Origin: Mixophyes australis
Taxonomy: Eukaryota; Chordata; Amphibia; Anura; Limnodynastidae
NCBI GenBank assembly: GCA_036250195.1
Contig: JAVHZZ010000004.1
Span: forward strand, 166,482,369-166,546,368
DNA length: 64,000 bases
Direction: 5' to 3'
The notes beneath the pieces were generated by a model. That model had not been told where the DNA came from. It made no database searches and saw only the letters and a list, made by a program, of their open reading frames with translations. The translations under genes and the position numbers were made by a program. Each line of letters begins with the position of its first letter. Position 1 is the stretch's first letter. Below are positions 34,376 to 47,620 of the stretch, in pieces.

Positions 34376-35616
34376 TTAAAAAAAGATACCATACAATACA
34401 GAAACCTGATTAAAATGAAGAATATGCACCTCAACATTTATAATAAATCTCTATAAAAATGTATTTATTCTAAAATAAAATGAGCAATGTGATTTTGAAG
34501 AAAGTACATGTAAATTCAGAAAGTTGCAGTAAAGTGTGGTGATTACATGATAATGTTCAAAGAGTATTTAGTGGTAATATGTCCCTTATATCAGATAGCA
34601 TAACATAGCATATGCCAATTTACACTGTCAATGATTGATAGACATTTACAACAGAACACGGAGAGTAACAGCACAGAGACCTCTGGTGGTAGCATACTGC
34701 ATGTTTATGTTTTACCTTTTTAATTATTTATTTCCAATTGAGCTTCTTGACAAGTTAGAAGGAGACAGCATGTGAAATGAGCTTTGCAACTTGCAAACTC
34801 ATGGAGCAAACAGGAGAGGTAAAGGATAACTGAACCCAAAAGTGGAAATTTAGTTTTGAGCAGAATTAGGTGAAATCAATACAATAATATAATCCTCACT
34901 GTTCTCCTCTGATTCGGAGGGTCTTATGATGTCTCTAATGGTCCGAGCAGGAGATTCTAGACAACAGTACAGCAGTTTGTAAAGGGCTATTCCCAAGCAG
35001 ATGAAAAAAATATACTGCTCAGCCTTAAATTGAAATTGTTTAAAATATGTAATTTGTCAAAATTCATCCGTTTTATAAGAATTCGAGTATACAGAAACAT
35101 TTATAATTGCCACATGTAGACCAACAATGCATCTCTATTTGTGCAAATGTGACTATTTATCTACCTTGAAGATTTTAAAGATCACACCCACTTCCTGGTC
35201 TTTGGAATTGTATCTGGAATACCAACCTGAGTCTAGCTTTCTGCGTGTTTGGGTATAATTGAAAATACACATGGTGGAAAGAGTGTAACACTGCTTCAAA
35301 ATGTAACGTTGTTCTTTAGGGCAATTCCCGTTATTCATTTCATCTTTTCAATTCTTCTCCTAAATTTCTGCTTGTTTTGTCATCATTTATGTCTTAAATC
35401 AACGGGACATTGGGATTGCCTTTCCTACATGTGTCACTATTGCATGTTTCATTGTTTTTATCACAATAGTTGACGTGCCCAGAAATGTGCTTCTTCACAG
35501 AAGTGGACCTGGAAGGTACAAAATACATACCAAAAGTACAGGATGAGACCCAATTTCCAATACTGGTGGAAAAAGCAAGCAATTTTGCAGGGGGCAAAAT
35601 TATCTGCTTCCTCCCT
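34376..35616. other. No recognisable gene
   Basis: AT-rich. Short frames only. Confidence 0.4.
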
Positions 35617-36239
35617 GGGTCTGAATCATTAAGGCATGCATACTGAGGGCAGCATACATTTGTTTTAAACTGCAGGTAACTCTGCTCTGCATACTCCCAA
35701 ATTCAACTCAAAAGAATGCACAGAAAAAAAACCCAATTAAATTAATGTTACATTTCAATATTTTAGTCCTTCATGATTATACATGGACATTTTCTTTAAA
35801 AAAAAATGTCGTCCCCCCTAGAATAACATTTGCTAGGGTGAACTTAATGTTTACTGTACCTAATAGACATTTTCATAGTTGCTCCTGACTGTTTTAGCAT
35901 ACATGCATACACAGCCAACATAACTAATGTTCAGGACTTAGACTAGACCTGTAGTTGGAGCAAGAGATACAGCAGAAAACAAGCGTACTTCTGCGTGCGC
36001 CCCAGTTTGACTTGGACGTGGCTGCATAGGAACTCCCTTACTGTACACTGCTTACATGCCTCTACCCATTCCCCACCGCATTCCTTCCCTGAAATTGTAG
36101 GCTGTAGTAAGTGTCGTTTTAAGATGACTTGGATGTGGCCACGTTATATTGTGTAGCACCTGGTTCTGAACATGCTCAGAGTAATTTTGCAGACGATACA
36201 CACAAAATCGGCAGATATGTTCCTTAATGACTTAGGTCC
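35617..36239. mobile_element. Harbinger-type MITE, 623 bp
   Basis: Ends GGGTCTGAATCATTAAGG and (minus strand) GGACCTAAGTCATTAAGG. Same terminal family as 24833, 37687 and 53853. No matching TSD is visible. Confidence 0.65.
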
Positions 36240-37683
36240 TAAATGTGCCCTCTCCATCACATTATCTCATTTAAATTACTTTATTCCATCAAATGAAATC
36301 TAATTTTGACATCTGTGCACAAAAGAAGGTGTAATCTTGGCCTGCAAGCTGTGATTACCATAAAACCAGGTGTATTTGTGCAGTGTGATGTTACAAACAG
36401 GACATTTACACTGCCGGTTTGCACATTTGTGAATGCACATTTGTGAATGTCTTTTTACAAAAAAAGAAGCCCCTAGATAGTGAGTACTATATTGTGCCAA
36501 ACTTTCTACGATACATTTTTCTCTGAGTAAGTAAATCCCAATTATTTTATTAAAAAAAATATTTTAGAGGTTTTTAATTTGGATTTTGCCTTTATCAGCT
36601 ACTCAATTTGTGTTGTATAAATAATTGTAAGTATTTGGTCTTCTTTACATAGAAACTATTCTGCTTCTCTTTTCCAATATAACTTGTAAAATACCATGAA
36701 ACAATAGTTCTACTTTACAGAACTCAGTTTGAAACCTCCTTAAAAATCTGGGAAGTTGTTCAGTTATTGGTTTCTCCAGTGGTCATTGACTAAACACAAG
36801 TAGACTGAAGATGCTCATACTAAGATTGATCAGCTGTTTAGTATGACTGTTGAATTGCTGGATCTCTGTCAAATTTATCCATACAAGTATTGGCCAAATA
36901 TGTAAAATGCTTCGGTTGGTCATCCAGTCTGAACAGCCAGGTCAGATGGAGCACCATTAGTGTTGCTCAGCAATGACAGTCTTCATCTGTCCCAGTTTCC
37001 AACCAAACTGATTGACATTTGACAAATTCCATCAACATTCTTTCTGTTCTCGTATAATTATTTATGTGTAACCAAGCAGGTAATAAATAAAAGACAAATT
37101 CAGCACACACGGCCATCATTGATTGTGTGTACATATTGTATTGTATCAACCAAAGTATCGCTAAAAACAACATAATCAGATCCCTAGAGTAAAGAAGAGA
37201 GTCAATAATTTGCTAAAAATATCTCTGTTACCATTATTAATTGTGTATAGCGTACAACACTCATACAGAGACTGTATTCCAATCTTAGTTTAAAGTTGAG
37301 TAGTTTGGCATACTTACCCAACATGAAAAGACATTTTGTATTATTCACAATTACAAATATATAATTTTAATTACCATAAATGTAAATAAAAGTTATTTAT
37401 ATTGAATTATTAAGTAACATAATGCAAGCTATTATCCTCTAAAATGTACTACTTTAAGCTATGAGCAGCTCCCAGCAGTGTCCATCAATACATTTACAGA
37501 CAGTAAGCTTGCGCAGAATTAGGTGTTTCTCCCTAATTACATCAGTAGTACCTCAAATATCTTTACTTCTAACATATTCTTTAGGTTAATGTTTCTGTAG
37601 TATTTTATCTTGCCACCAGATGTCACTTCTGTGCAACACCTCTGTCCAGTTGTTATCAGAAGTGACCCTCTAACACTGGATAC
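36240..37683. other. No recognisable gene
   Basis: AT-rich. Short frames only. Confidence 0.4.
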
Positions 37684-37686
37684 AAT

Positions 37687-38007
37687 GGGCCTGAGTTATT
37701 AAGGCACGCATACTGAGCACAACATATGTTTGCTTAGAGCGCCCGTAAGTCTGCTATCCATATGCCCTGTGTCATCAAGGAGCGGATGTGAAGATACGTA
37801 TGGTGATGACTAAGGGTGTAGGTTTCCTCTGCTCTACTAGACAAGACACTGCTTGATACATACAATACCTATGTACAATTTAAACTCACTAAAGAATGCA
37901 CAGAAAAAAAAATTAAAATAACGTTGCATGTTAATAATATAGGTATTAATGAGAAAACACGAAACGCAAAAAAAAAAGGCACATACGCTCCTTAATAACT
38001 CAGGTCC
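37687..38007. mobile_element. Harbinger-type MITE, 321 bp
   Basis: Ends GGGCCTGAGTTATTAAGG and (minus strand) GGACCTGAGTTATTAAGG, flanked by AAT on both sides (37684-37686 and 38008-38010). Confidence 0.85.
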
Positions 38008-38010
38008 AAT

Positions 38011-41000
38011 GTGTATAGATCATACATGCACGCATGTTGGTCCATGCAATTAATGTCTATTTGCTACCTATTCCAATGACATCAAGGGTTTATTCTAAGA
38101 AATACTGCAGAATATTAATTTTGTTCATTAAGGCTTATTATTTTTACTATACTATATTTGTGTATTTGCATAGATTCATGGATTTTTTTCCTTTATTTTC
38201 AGATGAGCAGATGTGCAAGACTAACATTTTGATTTACATAGGAGCCACATTGAACATCCTCATGTGTATGTTTTTATTCTCTCCACAATGCTACATTGCA
38301 GTCTAGCCATTTTTTCCAGAAAGATAAGAAAACAATTGAAACACTCATATATCAGCACTGTTGCACAATCACATTGACCTCAAAGAAGCAGCGTTTACAT
38401 TAAATTGTCCCATGATGCAAGGCACAAGCAAATAATTATATTGAGCTTTTTGGGAAGTACATTCCTTGAACTTTTCTTTCCTGGATACTTATACATGCAG
38501 GTACTAAGGGAGAAACACCACAATTGGAGGAAACCTGGATTTTAAAGTATTCTAAAAGGATGGAGCATGTTTCTTTCTCTATGATGTTGGTTTTATTTAA
38601 AATTGCAACATATGCTTTACATTAGCAATTTAACAATAATTGCTAAATCAGAAAGCAGTTGATGAAATTCAAGCTAAGAAAAAAATTACAACACAGGTCA
38701 CTGACTAAACTTAAACAATTTTTTAGAGCTTACATTAATAAAGCTGAAAACTTCAGTAAACTCAACATTGTGGCCAAGCATTTTTCAATTGCTTGTATCC
38801 ACTGCGAACAGAAAAGGTTACAGAGAATAGAGACAAATGTAAACATTTCTTTTTCAAGTATCAGCAGATTATATCTAAAAGAGAAACACAGCAGATTTTT
38901 CACAAGGTTCTTGTCTCTACCCACATCTGTATTTTGCAGCCAGTGAAAGGCTTTGTGAAAATGGGGCAGATAATGTGTTTTATCTCTTAAAGCAAATATA
39001 TAACCTCGGCTTTTCCTCACAGCATTAACATTGCAAATTAATTTGCACTATACAACAATCACTGACATCTCTGTGCTGCCTCATAGGTTTTCAAAATAAC
39101 AGAGATTAATGGGAAAAGTAGAATATTTCTGCATGAAAAAACTATAAACTTTGATTGGTTCACCAATTGCCAATATAGTTTCCAATCTCTGCCAACAACA
39201 GTTACCAAGTACATAGTTCTGATCTTCTACATAGATTAGACTTTTTCCACGTTTATGGAATATTGGAACTCAACCAAGACCTGTGTAAACTTTTTACATC
39301 ACCTATTGAGGATTGAATGTATTCTTACCAGAACAGGGGACTTTTGACAACAATATAGCATTACTGTTGTATTACACATGTTGTTGACATATCACATGGT
39401 GCTGCTACTCCTCTCTCTATACCACTCTTATGTGTGCATTCTAAATTACCTTACAACTATGCTTTATACCATATACATTATCTCTTCACCATTACTCTGT
39501 GTCTTAGGGCATCCCACCATATCTGCTTACATTTATTTCATTTTTAGGGAGGAATTTACCCCTTCCTCGTCCCAGACGGCTGCATCGCTTAAACTATCAG
39601 GGCAGTGGGCATTGGTTACTCACCCATTTACCTAAAGTCAATTTCCCAGCCTATATGAACCTGACTCTTTTCAGTGTCGGAGTATCAGGTCACCCTGCTT
39701 TGTGCTTTCTGAATTTAATGACAGCCAGCTGTTCATTACTTATTACCTGTGTGTTTTTGGTTCTGACCCTCAGCACTATACAACCTGAGCTGATTTCCAC
39801 TGTAACAGGGAAACCACAAGTATAGGGTTCCCCTCTCATAGTGCACAAACATCAACCCCAACTCTAGACTGGTCAGCACAGGGCTAGTGCATCCATAGGA
39901 TAGACACAACAACCCCCCCCTCCCAGAGGCTACAAGAAACAAATCAAAAAGTGATGGGACATAGCAATCCACGAGGTCAAACCTACAATGTCCATTAAAC
40001 TTGGACCATGAAGTTGAAAAAGTTGCCACTACAGGAGTCCTAATCTTGTATAACCTGGAACCCACAACCCACAGGTCTTTTATCTCTTTTTTTTTTCCTG
40101 CCTTAGAGGCACCAGGCATGGGTTACCCATGATTGTGGTGTCCATATTACAGCCCCAGGCATTTTAATGCTGGGGCTAATTAAGGATTTGGGAAGGGAGA
40201 CATGTTTCTTGTATTGACTGAAAGTACACTGAATGAGTTAATACCTTATAAGCAAAGAGCTACATTGGTGTGGACAATCCTTACATTAATTCCATCTGTC
40301 AAATCCACTTCTCTCATGGCCGCACTCCTGAAGTAAAGTGCGTGAGCAGTTGGCAGACATTATGGGATTTTGAGGTATATAGGCTAAACTTGAGTGTTAT
40401 ATGGGAGCATATAATATAGTAATACTATGAGAATGTTACAGTAACTGATGGTGAAAGTTCCACCATAATAATAACTGGCACAAAATAAAGATTTGAAACA
40501 TAACCACAAATCACAATGATTAATTAAGCAACTTTAAGAATAACTGATTGCCTCCAGACTTTGTTCTCAATTTAATGTGCAGCAGTTGGAATTATTGGAA
40601 ATGTTAACATGTAAATGAACTACAGCTGAAAATCAATATAGCATTTCTGAGAAATTTATTTAATTCATTTAAACTGTTTATTCTTTTAAGATTTGCTTTT
40701 GTGAAAACCCAACTCATCTGAACTGGTGATTGAAACATGGCAGATGTGTTTGCACTGAAAAACTGTATATCTCAAAATGTTTGCAACAATTCAGGATTCC
40801 AAAACAGCTAAGTTTGTGGTCCTTGTCTTAAAAGTGGATTTTTGCTCCTTAAAAGTGCGATAATCTCAGTTAAATTAAATCTAGTTTTGGGATGGATTTT
40901 CACTTTAAAAAGAATTATGCTAGGTATATAGACACAACAAGTATAATGCCTTTCATTTCCTGTCCAGTAAAATATTTCGGAAAAGATTACAAACATGGAA

Positions 41001-41292
41001 ATAATTTATAGGGTAAGGCAAAACCTCAATCCATTGCATCAGAGTAACATAAGAAAGTATTGTAATGATTTCAAATAAAATCCCTTTTTTAGTTGTTTCA
41101 ACTTAAATCACACTTAAGCCTTCAAAACAATTACCAGTCCAGTTTCCTTTGAGCAGAACATTTTCACATAAATTAACTAAACCTGTTATATTTTGCAAAT
41201 TTAATACTGATTTTTTAAATTTTGCTTTTATTGAAGCATTAATTTGAGGTACACATTCACAAAAATGTTCTAAGATGTACATTAGTAGACCA
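38011..41292. other. No gene; weak LTR-like stretch near 39.6-39.9 kb
   Basis: No domain-bearing frame. Around 39630-39720 a CCTATATGAACCTGACTCTT and CAGTGTCGGAGTATCAGGTC run resembles the promoter-proximal part of the gypsy LTRs here, but no ends are defined. An imperfect hairpin AGCCCCAGGCATT/AATGCTGGGGCT lies near 40151. Elsewhere unique-looking. Confidence 0.35.
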
Positions 41293-41483
41293 GGGGGTAA
41301 ATGTATCAATATGCGGGTTCTTCAACACCCGCGTGTTCAGCCTCTTCCGTGATTAAATTTCAAGCGGCGCTGCATTGTAAAGGGTTAACTTCCCTTTACA
41401 ATGCAGCGCCGCTTGAAATTTAATCACGGAAGAGGCTGAACACGCGGGTGTTGAAGAACCCGCATATTGATACATTTACCCCC
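41293..41483. mobile_element. Perfect fold-back element, 92-bp arms
   Basis: Arms 41293-41384 and 41392-41483 are exact reverse complements around a 7-base loop. Ends are GGGGGTAAATGTATCAATAT. There is no coding capacity, and no clear TSD in the flanks. Confidence 0.95.
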
Positions 41484-42105
41484 AGGAGTATACATGTGGT
41501 ATTAAGTCATAATTGATTTACAAAACAATTAAATTGATAAACCTGAAGTTAAAGATTAATATGTGAGAGGTCACAGGTATTAACACATACATTTCAAGTG
41601 TGACATCCATATCACAGGAGGCACCAGGTATACCCTATGAACATATTTTAGGTACCTTTTAAAATGTTGCAACCATACATGTCATGAAAACATCAGCACA
41701 GGTAGACCCTTCAAAGTCCCTTTCATAATGTTGCTGAGAAGAGGAGCCTGGGAATAAAGTTGTTATGACATTATAGTTAATTATGGGGATTCTTGGGAAA
41801 GAAGACACAGCTCTTAACTTGTTGTAAGCTGAGTGCATTCCTAAATCTGACACTTGGCAGTTGTAGCAACAATGTGAATGGATCTTTCCCACATCTCAAA
41901 AAGATTTGGGTTTGTTTATGTGTGTGTAATAATGTCTCCAACCAATCCATTCTAAAAATGTTGAAACCATTCCCAAATCAGCCTACTCAGGAGAGATGGT
42001 TACATATGAAAGTTTCAAGGGAGAGTGACAGGAAATGATTCAGTGATTAGTCTATACTCTAATTACATTTACAATTGTGAAAAGGATCCAGCAAGAAGTT
42101 GTGTG
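41484..42105. other. Unique-looking spacer
   Basis: No gene or repeat was recognised. Confidence 0.4.
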
Positions 42106-42768
42106 TTAAGCTAGGTACACACTACACAGTCTTCATCCAATAATCGGCTAAATCAGCCGACATACGACCTCTCATTCAAAAGTCGGGTCAGTGTGTGCAG
42201 TGACACGATGGTCGAAAGGCTGCCCAAATTGTCGATTGTCGCCTCATTTGGTTGGTCATACCGTTTAATATTTTCGTTCCAATCTCGTTTCCATTGTGTA
42301 GTGTGTATAAACTTCCGACTGATCCACAACAGTGAGTACGAAATTACAGTCATTGCTCGCGACAACATGGCTGTAAAAAGTCGCTAAAGGGACGTCCGCT
42401 CTTCCCTTTATTATTATTATTAATTTTTATTTATAAGGCGCCACAAGGCATCCGCAGCGCCGTACAGAGACAAACAAATTACAATACAATGGGAGACAGC
42501 ACAGTACAGTAAACAGTAAGCACAGCAACTCAGTAAGCTCAATGCACTGCTAGAGAGGGCGGGGAAGGGGGAGGGAGGATCCGCAAATGACGGGGCCCAA
42601 GAAGGAGAGCGCGGAAGACAGGGAGACCCCCAGGGGGGAGGAGGGAAACAAAGAAACAAGACTAGTGTGTATGCAGTCCATGGACCGAGCGATCGGAACA
42701 TCGATCGCATGTAAAATCGATCGGCATAAAAAGTTGGTGGAAAATTCTGTAGTGTGTACCCAGCTTAA
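42106..42768. mobile_element. TTAA-flanked MITE, split by an L2 fragment
   Basis: Left end TTAAGCTAGGTACACACTAC and right end (minus strand) TTAAGCTGGGTACACACTAC. TTAA on both sides suggests a piggyBac- or Kolobok-type insertion. An L2 3' end occupies 42407-42660, so the MITE itself is about 410 bp. Confidence 0.75.
42407..42660 (-). mobile_element. L2 LINE 3' end nested in MITE
   Basis: On the minus strand it ends GGCGCTGCGGATGCCTTGTG, GCGCCTTATAAATAAAAATT and (AAT)n. Homologous in layout to the L2 tails at 10240 and 19662, but with a different upstream 3' UTR. Confidence 0.8.
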
Positions 42769-44753
42769 GGTAATAGCTTTGATGCATGTCTAAGTATGTG
42801 CCATGCTTTGCATGTATTTTATTCATGGGTGGGTATTTGTTGGTCATATTGATGGAAGAATGAGACTAAGGGACTTATATGTGCATATGTGGATGCTTTT
42901 GTGTCCCATAACGTACATAGGAAAATATGCACACAAAAAAAGCATATTTATGTAAATAATTACTTATATTTACACCTCACAATATTAGTAGTAGATACTA
43001 AAGTCACATTACCCTGTTTGTACATGATAAAATAATGCAATGAAGTGTCATATACACAAGAGAGAATATTGTCTTGACATATTTTCAATATAATATTAAA
43101 TTAAGTGTAACCACCTCCACCCATCTGTTGTTTTTCATTTTTAAAAATCAGATGGGAATCTTCTTTCCTGCAGAAGTCCATGTGGAAATGTCAATTAAGT
43201 GTAGCCGGGTGCTGCCCTGTAACAGCACCTGCACCACACACTACTATGTAAATGACACATGCACATAATTAACAGCACGGTATCTCATGCCTCAGCTAGG
43301 TGTGAGAGGTGGCAGATGGAAGTGGATGGCAGTTGGGGCTGAGGAGCAACCATGATAGGGCTGAAAGTGATACAGGGAAGGCAGCACTGGAGAAATATTA
43401 TGTGGATAGGTGTATGCTCATCTTCATTGGAGAAAGGCTGACAGGTCAACTACAAGGAGGATTACTATCCAATCTGAGTGACCACATTTATTAGCATATC
43501 TGAGTGGGCTGAAATCTCTGGAATAGGCAGTGGACTTTAAAACAAGCAGCAGATAAGTAAACACAACTAATAACTTGCAAGTTGAGGGTATAATTGGAAT
43601 ACTCTTCGACTGATTGTGACATTATAAGTAAAATTGTAAATTGTATACTGGCCTCTTTCTAGTTCTGATCATCTCAACAAAGATTACTTGATTACGTGAG
43701 TGGCATCCCCAACGACCAAATGGAAACCCAATATAGACTATTATTGATAGTGAAATACTGTTTGAGTGAAGAAGATATTATACCCTTGTAGATATAATAT
43801 CTGCATTAAACTGGATTGACATGTAGCACAATATTGGTCTTTTATGGAGATGAAGTTCATCTGCTATACTGACAGCACAGAGAAAGGATGTACAAGACCT
43901 ACCCAGTGACTTTAATTACCCTTTACTATAGTGGACCCATTATCACTGAAGATTGCTAGGAAAACGATATTATTAATGTCAGTGATGACTAATACTACGT
44001 ACTGAAACGAAATGTCAGTCAAGTCAGGAGTGATAATTATAATTGCTGAAGTTCACCAAGTGAATTATATGTTGTTTCTCTATTCATAGAACCGGAAGTT
44101 ATGAAATGGCTTTATTACTTAGTTATCATAGAAATAAAGTTGATTGAACGCTAAAACAGATCAATAAATATATACTATCTGATTGAAGTTCTACCAGAGA
44201 ACATTGTTTGTGATAACTTTAGTAGTGTTGGCGAAGGGGAACTTCCTGAGTCATCCCCCGGGTGCTCTAATTCTGGGTTACCTGCCAAGTCTCTATACAG
44301 ACTCAGGTGGAGGCACACATAGTTTCATAGGATAAAATACTGTGGCTAAAGAAATATACTTACCTTAAAGTAACCACATAACATTCCCCATATGAAGGAG
44401 GTGTTATATATATAATGTGAATAGATGGACGCAGCTTAACATAATATAGCTGGGACATTAAGTTTTAAGTACTATCAGCTAGAGAATTTAATATGCAATC
44501 AGTCAGTCAGAAGTAAATCAATATGCAATATTGTGTGTTGTATCAAATCAGATAAATTGACTGCGGTAATAAATATATATAATAATCATTCATAAAAAAA
44601 TTCAAAGCATATAAAACCATATAAAACACTTTTAAAAGTGGAGTCTACCACTAAACACAATACTGATGAACTAGACACAAATATTCAATAAGTGCTACTA
44701 TATTGAGGCATGCTGATTGCTGGATAATACAAAGATGAAATATCAATCCAAAT
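42769..44753. other. No recognisable gene
   Basis: AT-rich. The stretch around 43600-44340 looks repeat-like but I cannot name it. Confidence 0.35.
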
Positions 44754-44850
44754 AAAAATATAGGAGCCTAGCACATTCACTAAGCATTCGGATACAGCTA
44801 TAAATTGACTGAAAAATATAAAAAATGCTAGGCTCCTACATTTTTTATTT
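44754..44850. repeat. Inverted repeat, about 23-bp arms
   Basis: AATATAGGAGCCTAGCA near 44757 and its complement TGCTAGGCTCCTACATT near 44826, with a spacer of about 50 bp. Directly next to the LTR fragment. Confidence 0.7.
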
Positions 44851-44860
44851 GGTGCACAGG

Positions 44861-45592
44861 TTTTACGGCTCCCACTGGAAAGTAGATAAACTCTTTGAAC
44901 AAGGCAATTAGAGGTCTCCACCTATAAGAAGCCGTCTTTCCTGTAGAGACTGATATTCTCACAGGTACTCGGATGCCCACAGGTCTTGTACTCAGAGTAG
45001 TTAGAACTTACCTTAGCAGCCAAATAGCGATGAGTTATGCGCCAGGCATTATACACAGGATAACTGAAACCAATGCAAATGGTCAAGGGGAGGCAAAGAC
45101 CAAGAATGTTAAGGTCAAACCAAAAGGTCAGGGAGGGCAGTGAGCAAGTAAGGTCCAGTAAAAAAGCCAAGGGTTTGAATCGGGCATCAAACAAGGAGAA
45201 TCCAGGAACAAACAGGGTCAGGCAACAGGTAGACAATCAGCAGGTATAGAATGCAGCAACACAGCAGGCTTCACATAATTGCAGGGCAAGGACGCTATAA
45301 CCGGCAGGGAGGCTAAGCTCCCCTACAGAGAATGGTGATTGTAGTCATGAGGCTGCAATCACAGAACAGACATCCCGGTGTGGACAGCCAGCCAGGGTGG
45401 AAGAGCAAGTCCACTGAAAGAACAGCGTCTCGGCTACAACACAACAGCCAGGACATGAAAAATGCGAGCCGCCTTGATCAGTGCAGCGGCTCAGGGATAA
45501 GGTAAGTGTATGACTGCTAGATATCAGCCGGGACAGGAAGAGTGCTAGTGTGAGCCATTCATTTAGCATGGCAGCTCATAACAACAGGGGCG
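44861..45592 (-). mobile_element. Gypsy-type LTR, minus strand
   Basis: The minus strand holds CTCCCTGCCGGTTATAGCG, GGGCATCCGAGTACCTGTGA and GACGGCTTCTTATAGGTGGA, matching the order in the plus-strand LTR at 13938-14833, and ends GAGCCGTAAAA at 44861. The 5' limit is approximate. No internal gypsy genes adjoin it. Confidence 0.65.
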
Positions 45593-45733
45593 TAGGTAAA
45601 AAGGTCCGTTCACAGAAATTGCAGCATGAGGTGAATATTTTTTTGTGAACAGCCTTTTATACTCTGGCTAGCGGGTTTGCTGCAGAAATATAACAAATAT
45701 ATAGTAGGAGCCTGTGAAGAAGTATACCACATA

Positions 45734-45966
45734 CAGGGGCCGGCTGCTACTCAGGCCGGGGAGGGTAGGCCGGCCGGCCGCCCCCCGGATGCAAAATACA
45801 ATACTTTCCCCCGCGGCCGCATCTGATGACATCAGATGCGGCCGCATGACAGGGCGGCCGCATGACAGGGGATGCGGCCGCGTCATCAATGACGCGGCCG
45901 CATCCCTTTTCATGTGATGTGGCCACCTGTGTGCCCCCTGGGCTTTCCTCTCCCAGCCCACGCCTG
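45734..45966. mobile_element. GC-rich hAT-like MITE, 233 bp
   Basis: Begins CAGGGGCCGGCTGCTAC and ends (minus strand) CAGGCGTGGGCTGGGAG. Flanks ACCACATA and ATGACGTA agree at five of eight places, so the TSD is weak. Two perfect 16-bp-arm hairpins lie inside (45813-45845 and 45871-45904), with five GCGGCCGC octamers in about 95 bp. Confidence 0.6.
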
Positions 45967-47009
45967 ATGACGTACCAAGGTTGAGAAAACTGCATATTAA
46001 GCAAGGCAGTAGTTTAAATAGATGTTTTGTTATATGTACATATGGTAATGTGCAGTTATTTTAGATAATACAATATTTCCCTTTGCCTCCATTGTCTGCA
46101 CTGACTGCATGTCCTTAACTGGTATTAAAAATAATGTATCTCATAGGAACACCAGGTAGTTTTAAGAAATGCGAAGTAAGTTCAGGTTAAAAAAAATCAA
46201 TTAAATAAATAGTCAAATAAAAGCAATGCAATTATCCACCAATTGAATGCTGAGAAGGTGTTTCATATCTGCCATGTTAGCCAAGCCACAAACTCATTTG
46301 GTCTTTATATAACAGCCCTGTAGAAATGCTATGCTCGTTTCTTTTTTATTTTGTATTCCACTACAAACCCACATATATTTATTAGTATGGAAACTGATAG
46401 CTTGTAAATTTATATGAAAGCAATATTTAGTGAATGTGTAATGGTTTTAGGGGAATTACACCCCACAAATTTGTAAGGTTCAGTTACTTTGAAATATTGA
46501 GTAGATTTCCCTGTATTAATTTTACTTTATATAATTTTAATTTTCTGGTGCTTATTTGCAAAAACACAGGTAGAGTCGCCTGGGAGTAGGTTTTCTCCAT
46601 GATGAACCAAGATTCTTTACTGCTAGGATTTATTATGCTGTACTTTGTGTACTGATTTGTATTTAGCATACATGTGCTTTTATGAATGGTTACTGATGGT
46701 CTGATCATTTCTACACAGCATTCAATGGAAAACTGTGTAGTGCATACAGGTTAAGTACTTCTACATCTTGTACCATACTGGTGATTATGTGATCCTGCAG
46801 GAGAAGGAGCTACTTAGTCTAAGTACACCCAGAATAACATTCATAAAGCAAAACAAAAACACAGTAATTTAAGCAGCTACAGTGAAAACAAAAAAAACTG
46901 TTGCTGTAAAAATAAATTTATGTGTAGTTTCCCCACAAGATCTATTCTGAAGTCCTGTGGGACATTCTGATAAAAATAATAAAAGTTAAATAGCAAATAA
47001 TAGTTGTAA
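45967..47009. other. No recognisable gene
   Basis: AT-rich. Short frames only. Confidence 0.4.
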
Positions 47010-47620
47010 GGAAACAGAAATAAAAAAAAATAAAATAAATAAATAAATATCTAACCTTGAATAAGCGGAATGTGGGTATGGAAAGAATGTAAAGTCTTTC
47101 TGGGTATTAAGACATCTCCATGAATTAGCCAGCTGGTGGTCATGGAGCATGCATCTTACCTTACAAAGGTCTCATGAAGATGTTCTATATGTACCTGTAG
47201 AGGAGTCAATGGTTAAATCAAGGATCCATTAAAATCCTCTCTTATTATTATTATAATTCCTTGCCTTAGAGTTCCTAGTTTGTTCAGCACCTTTGAGAGG
47301 AATACCACGTGACCCTGATAAGGAACATACAAATTAACACAAATTGATTTTTGGTTAAAAATATTTCCTTTTTACCAGGTTGGTCCTTCACCATTTCTAA
47401 AGGATGGTATTTCTGATAATGGAAGATGTCTGTAAAACAGGATGGCTACAACCTTTGATTTTCTATCTGAGCTGTCATTAGTAAAATAATGTGGATATTG
47501 GTAGTTGAGGAAGCTAGGTAAAGCACGTAACATGAGTCTTGTGGATAAAATTGTTATCAATTTTATCAGTGTGAAATAACCAGAGTGCTTGAGATTTTAA
47601 AAAATTGAAATGTTTAGTGT
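47010..47620 (-). pseudogene. L1-like LINE endonuclease fragment
   Basis: Minus-strand pieces in order: FIHKTHVTCF near 47540; SKVVAILFYRHLPLSEIPS near 47440; SICVNLYVP near 47330; EDFNGSL near 47230; ANSWRCLNTQKDFTFFPYPH and SAYSRLDIYL near 47110-47045. These follow the L1 endonuclease order (QETH, GVAIL, N.YAPN, GGDFN, D.WR..P....TFFS, SRID). Frameshifts and stops break it. It would nick DNA in an active LINE. Confidence 0.75.

Noticed and set aside
39736..40119. 127-codon minus-strand frame
   Set aside because: No recognisable domain; overlaps LTR-like sequence.
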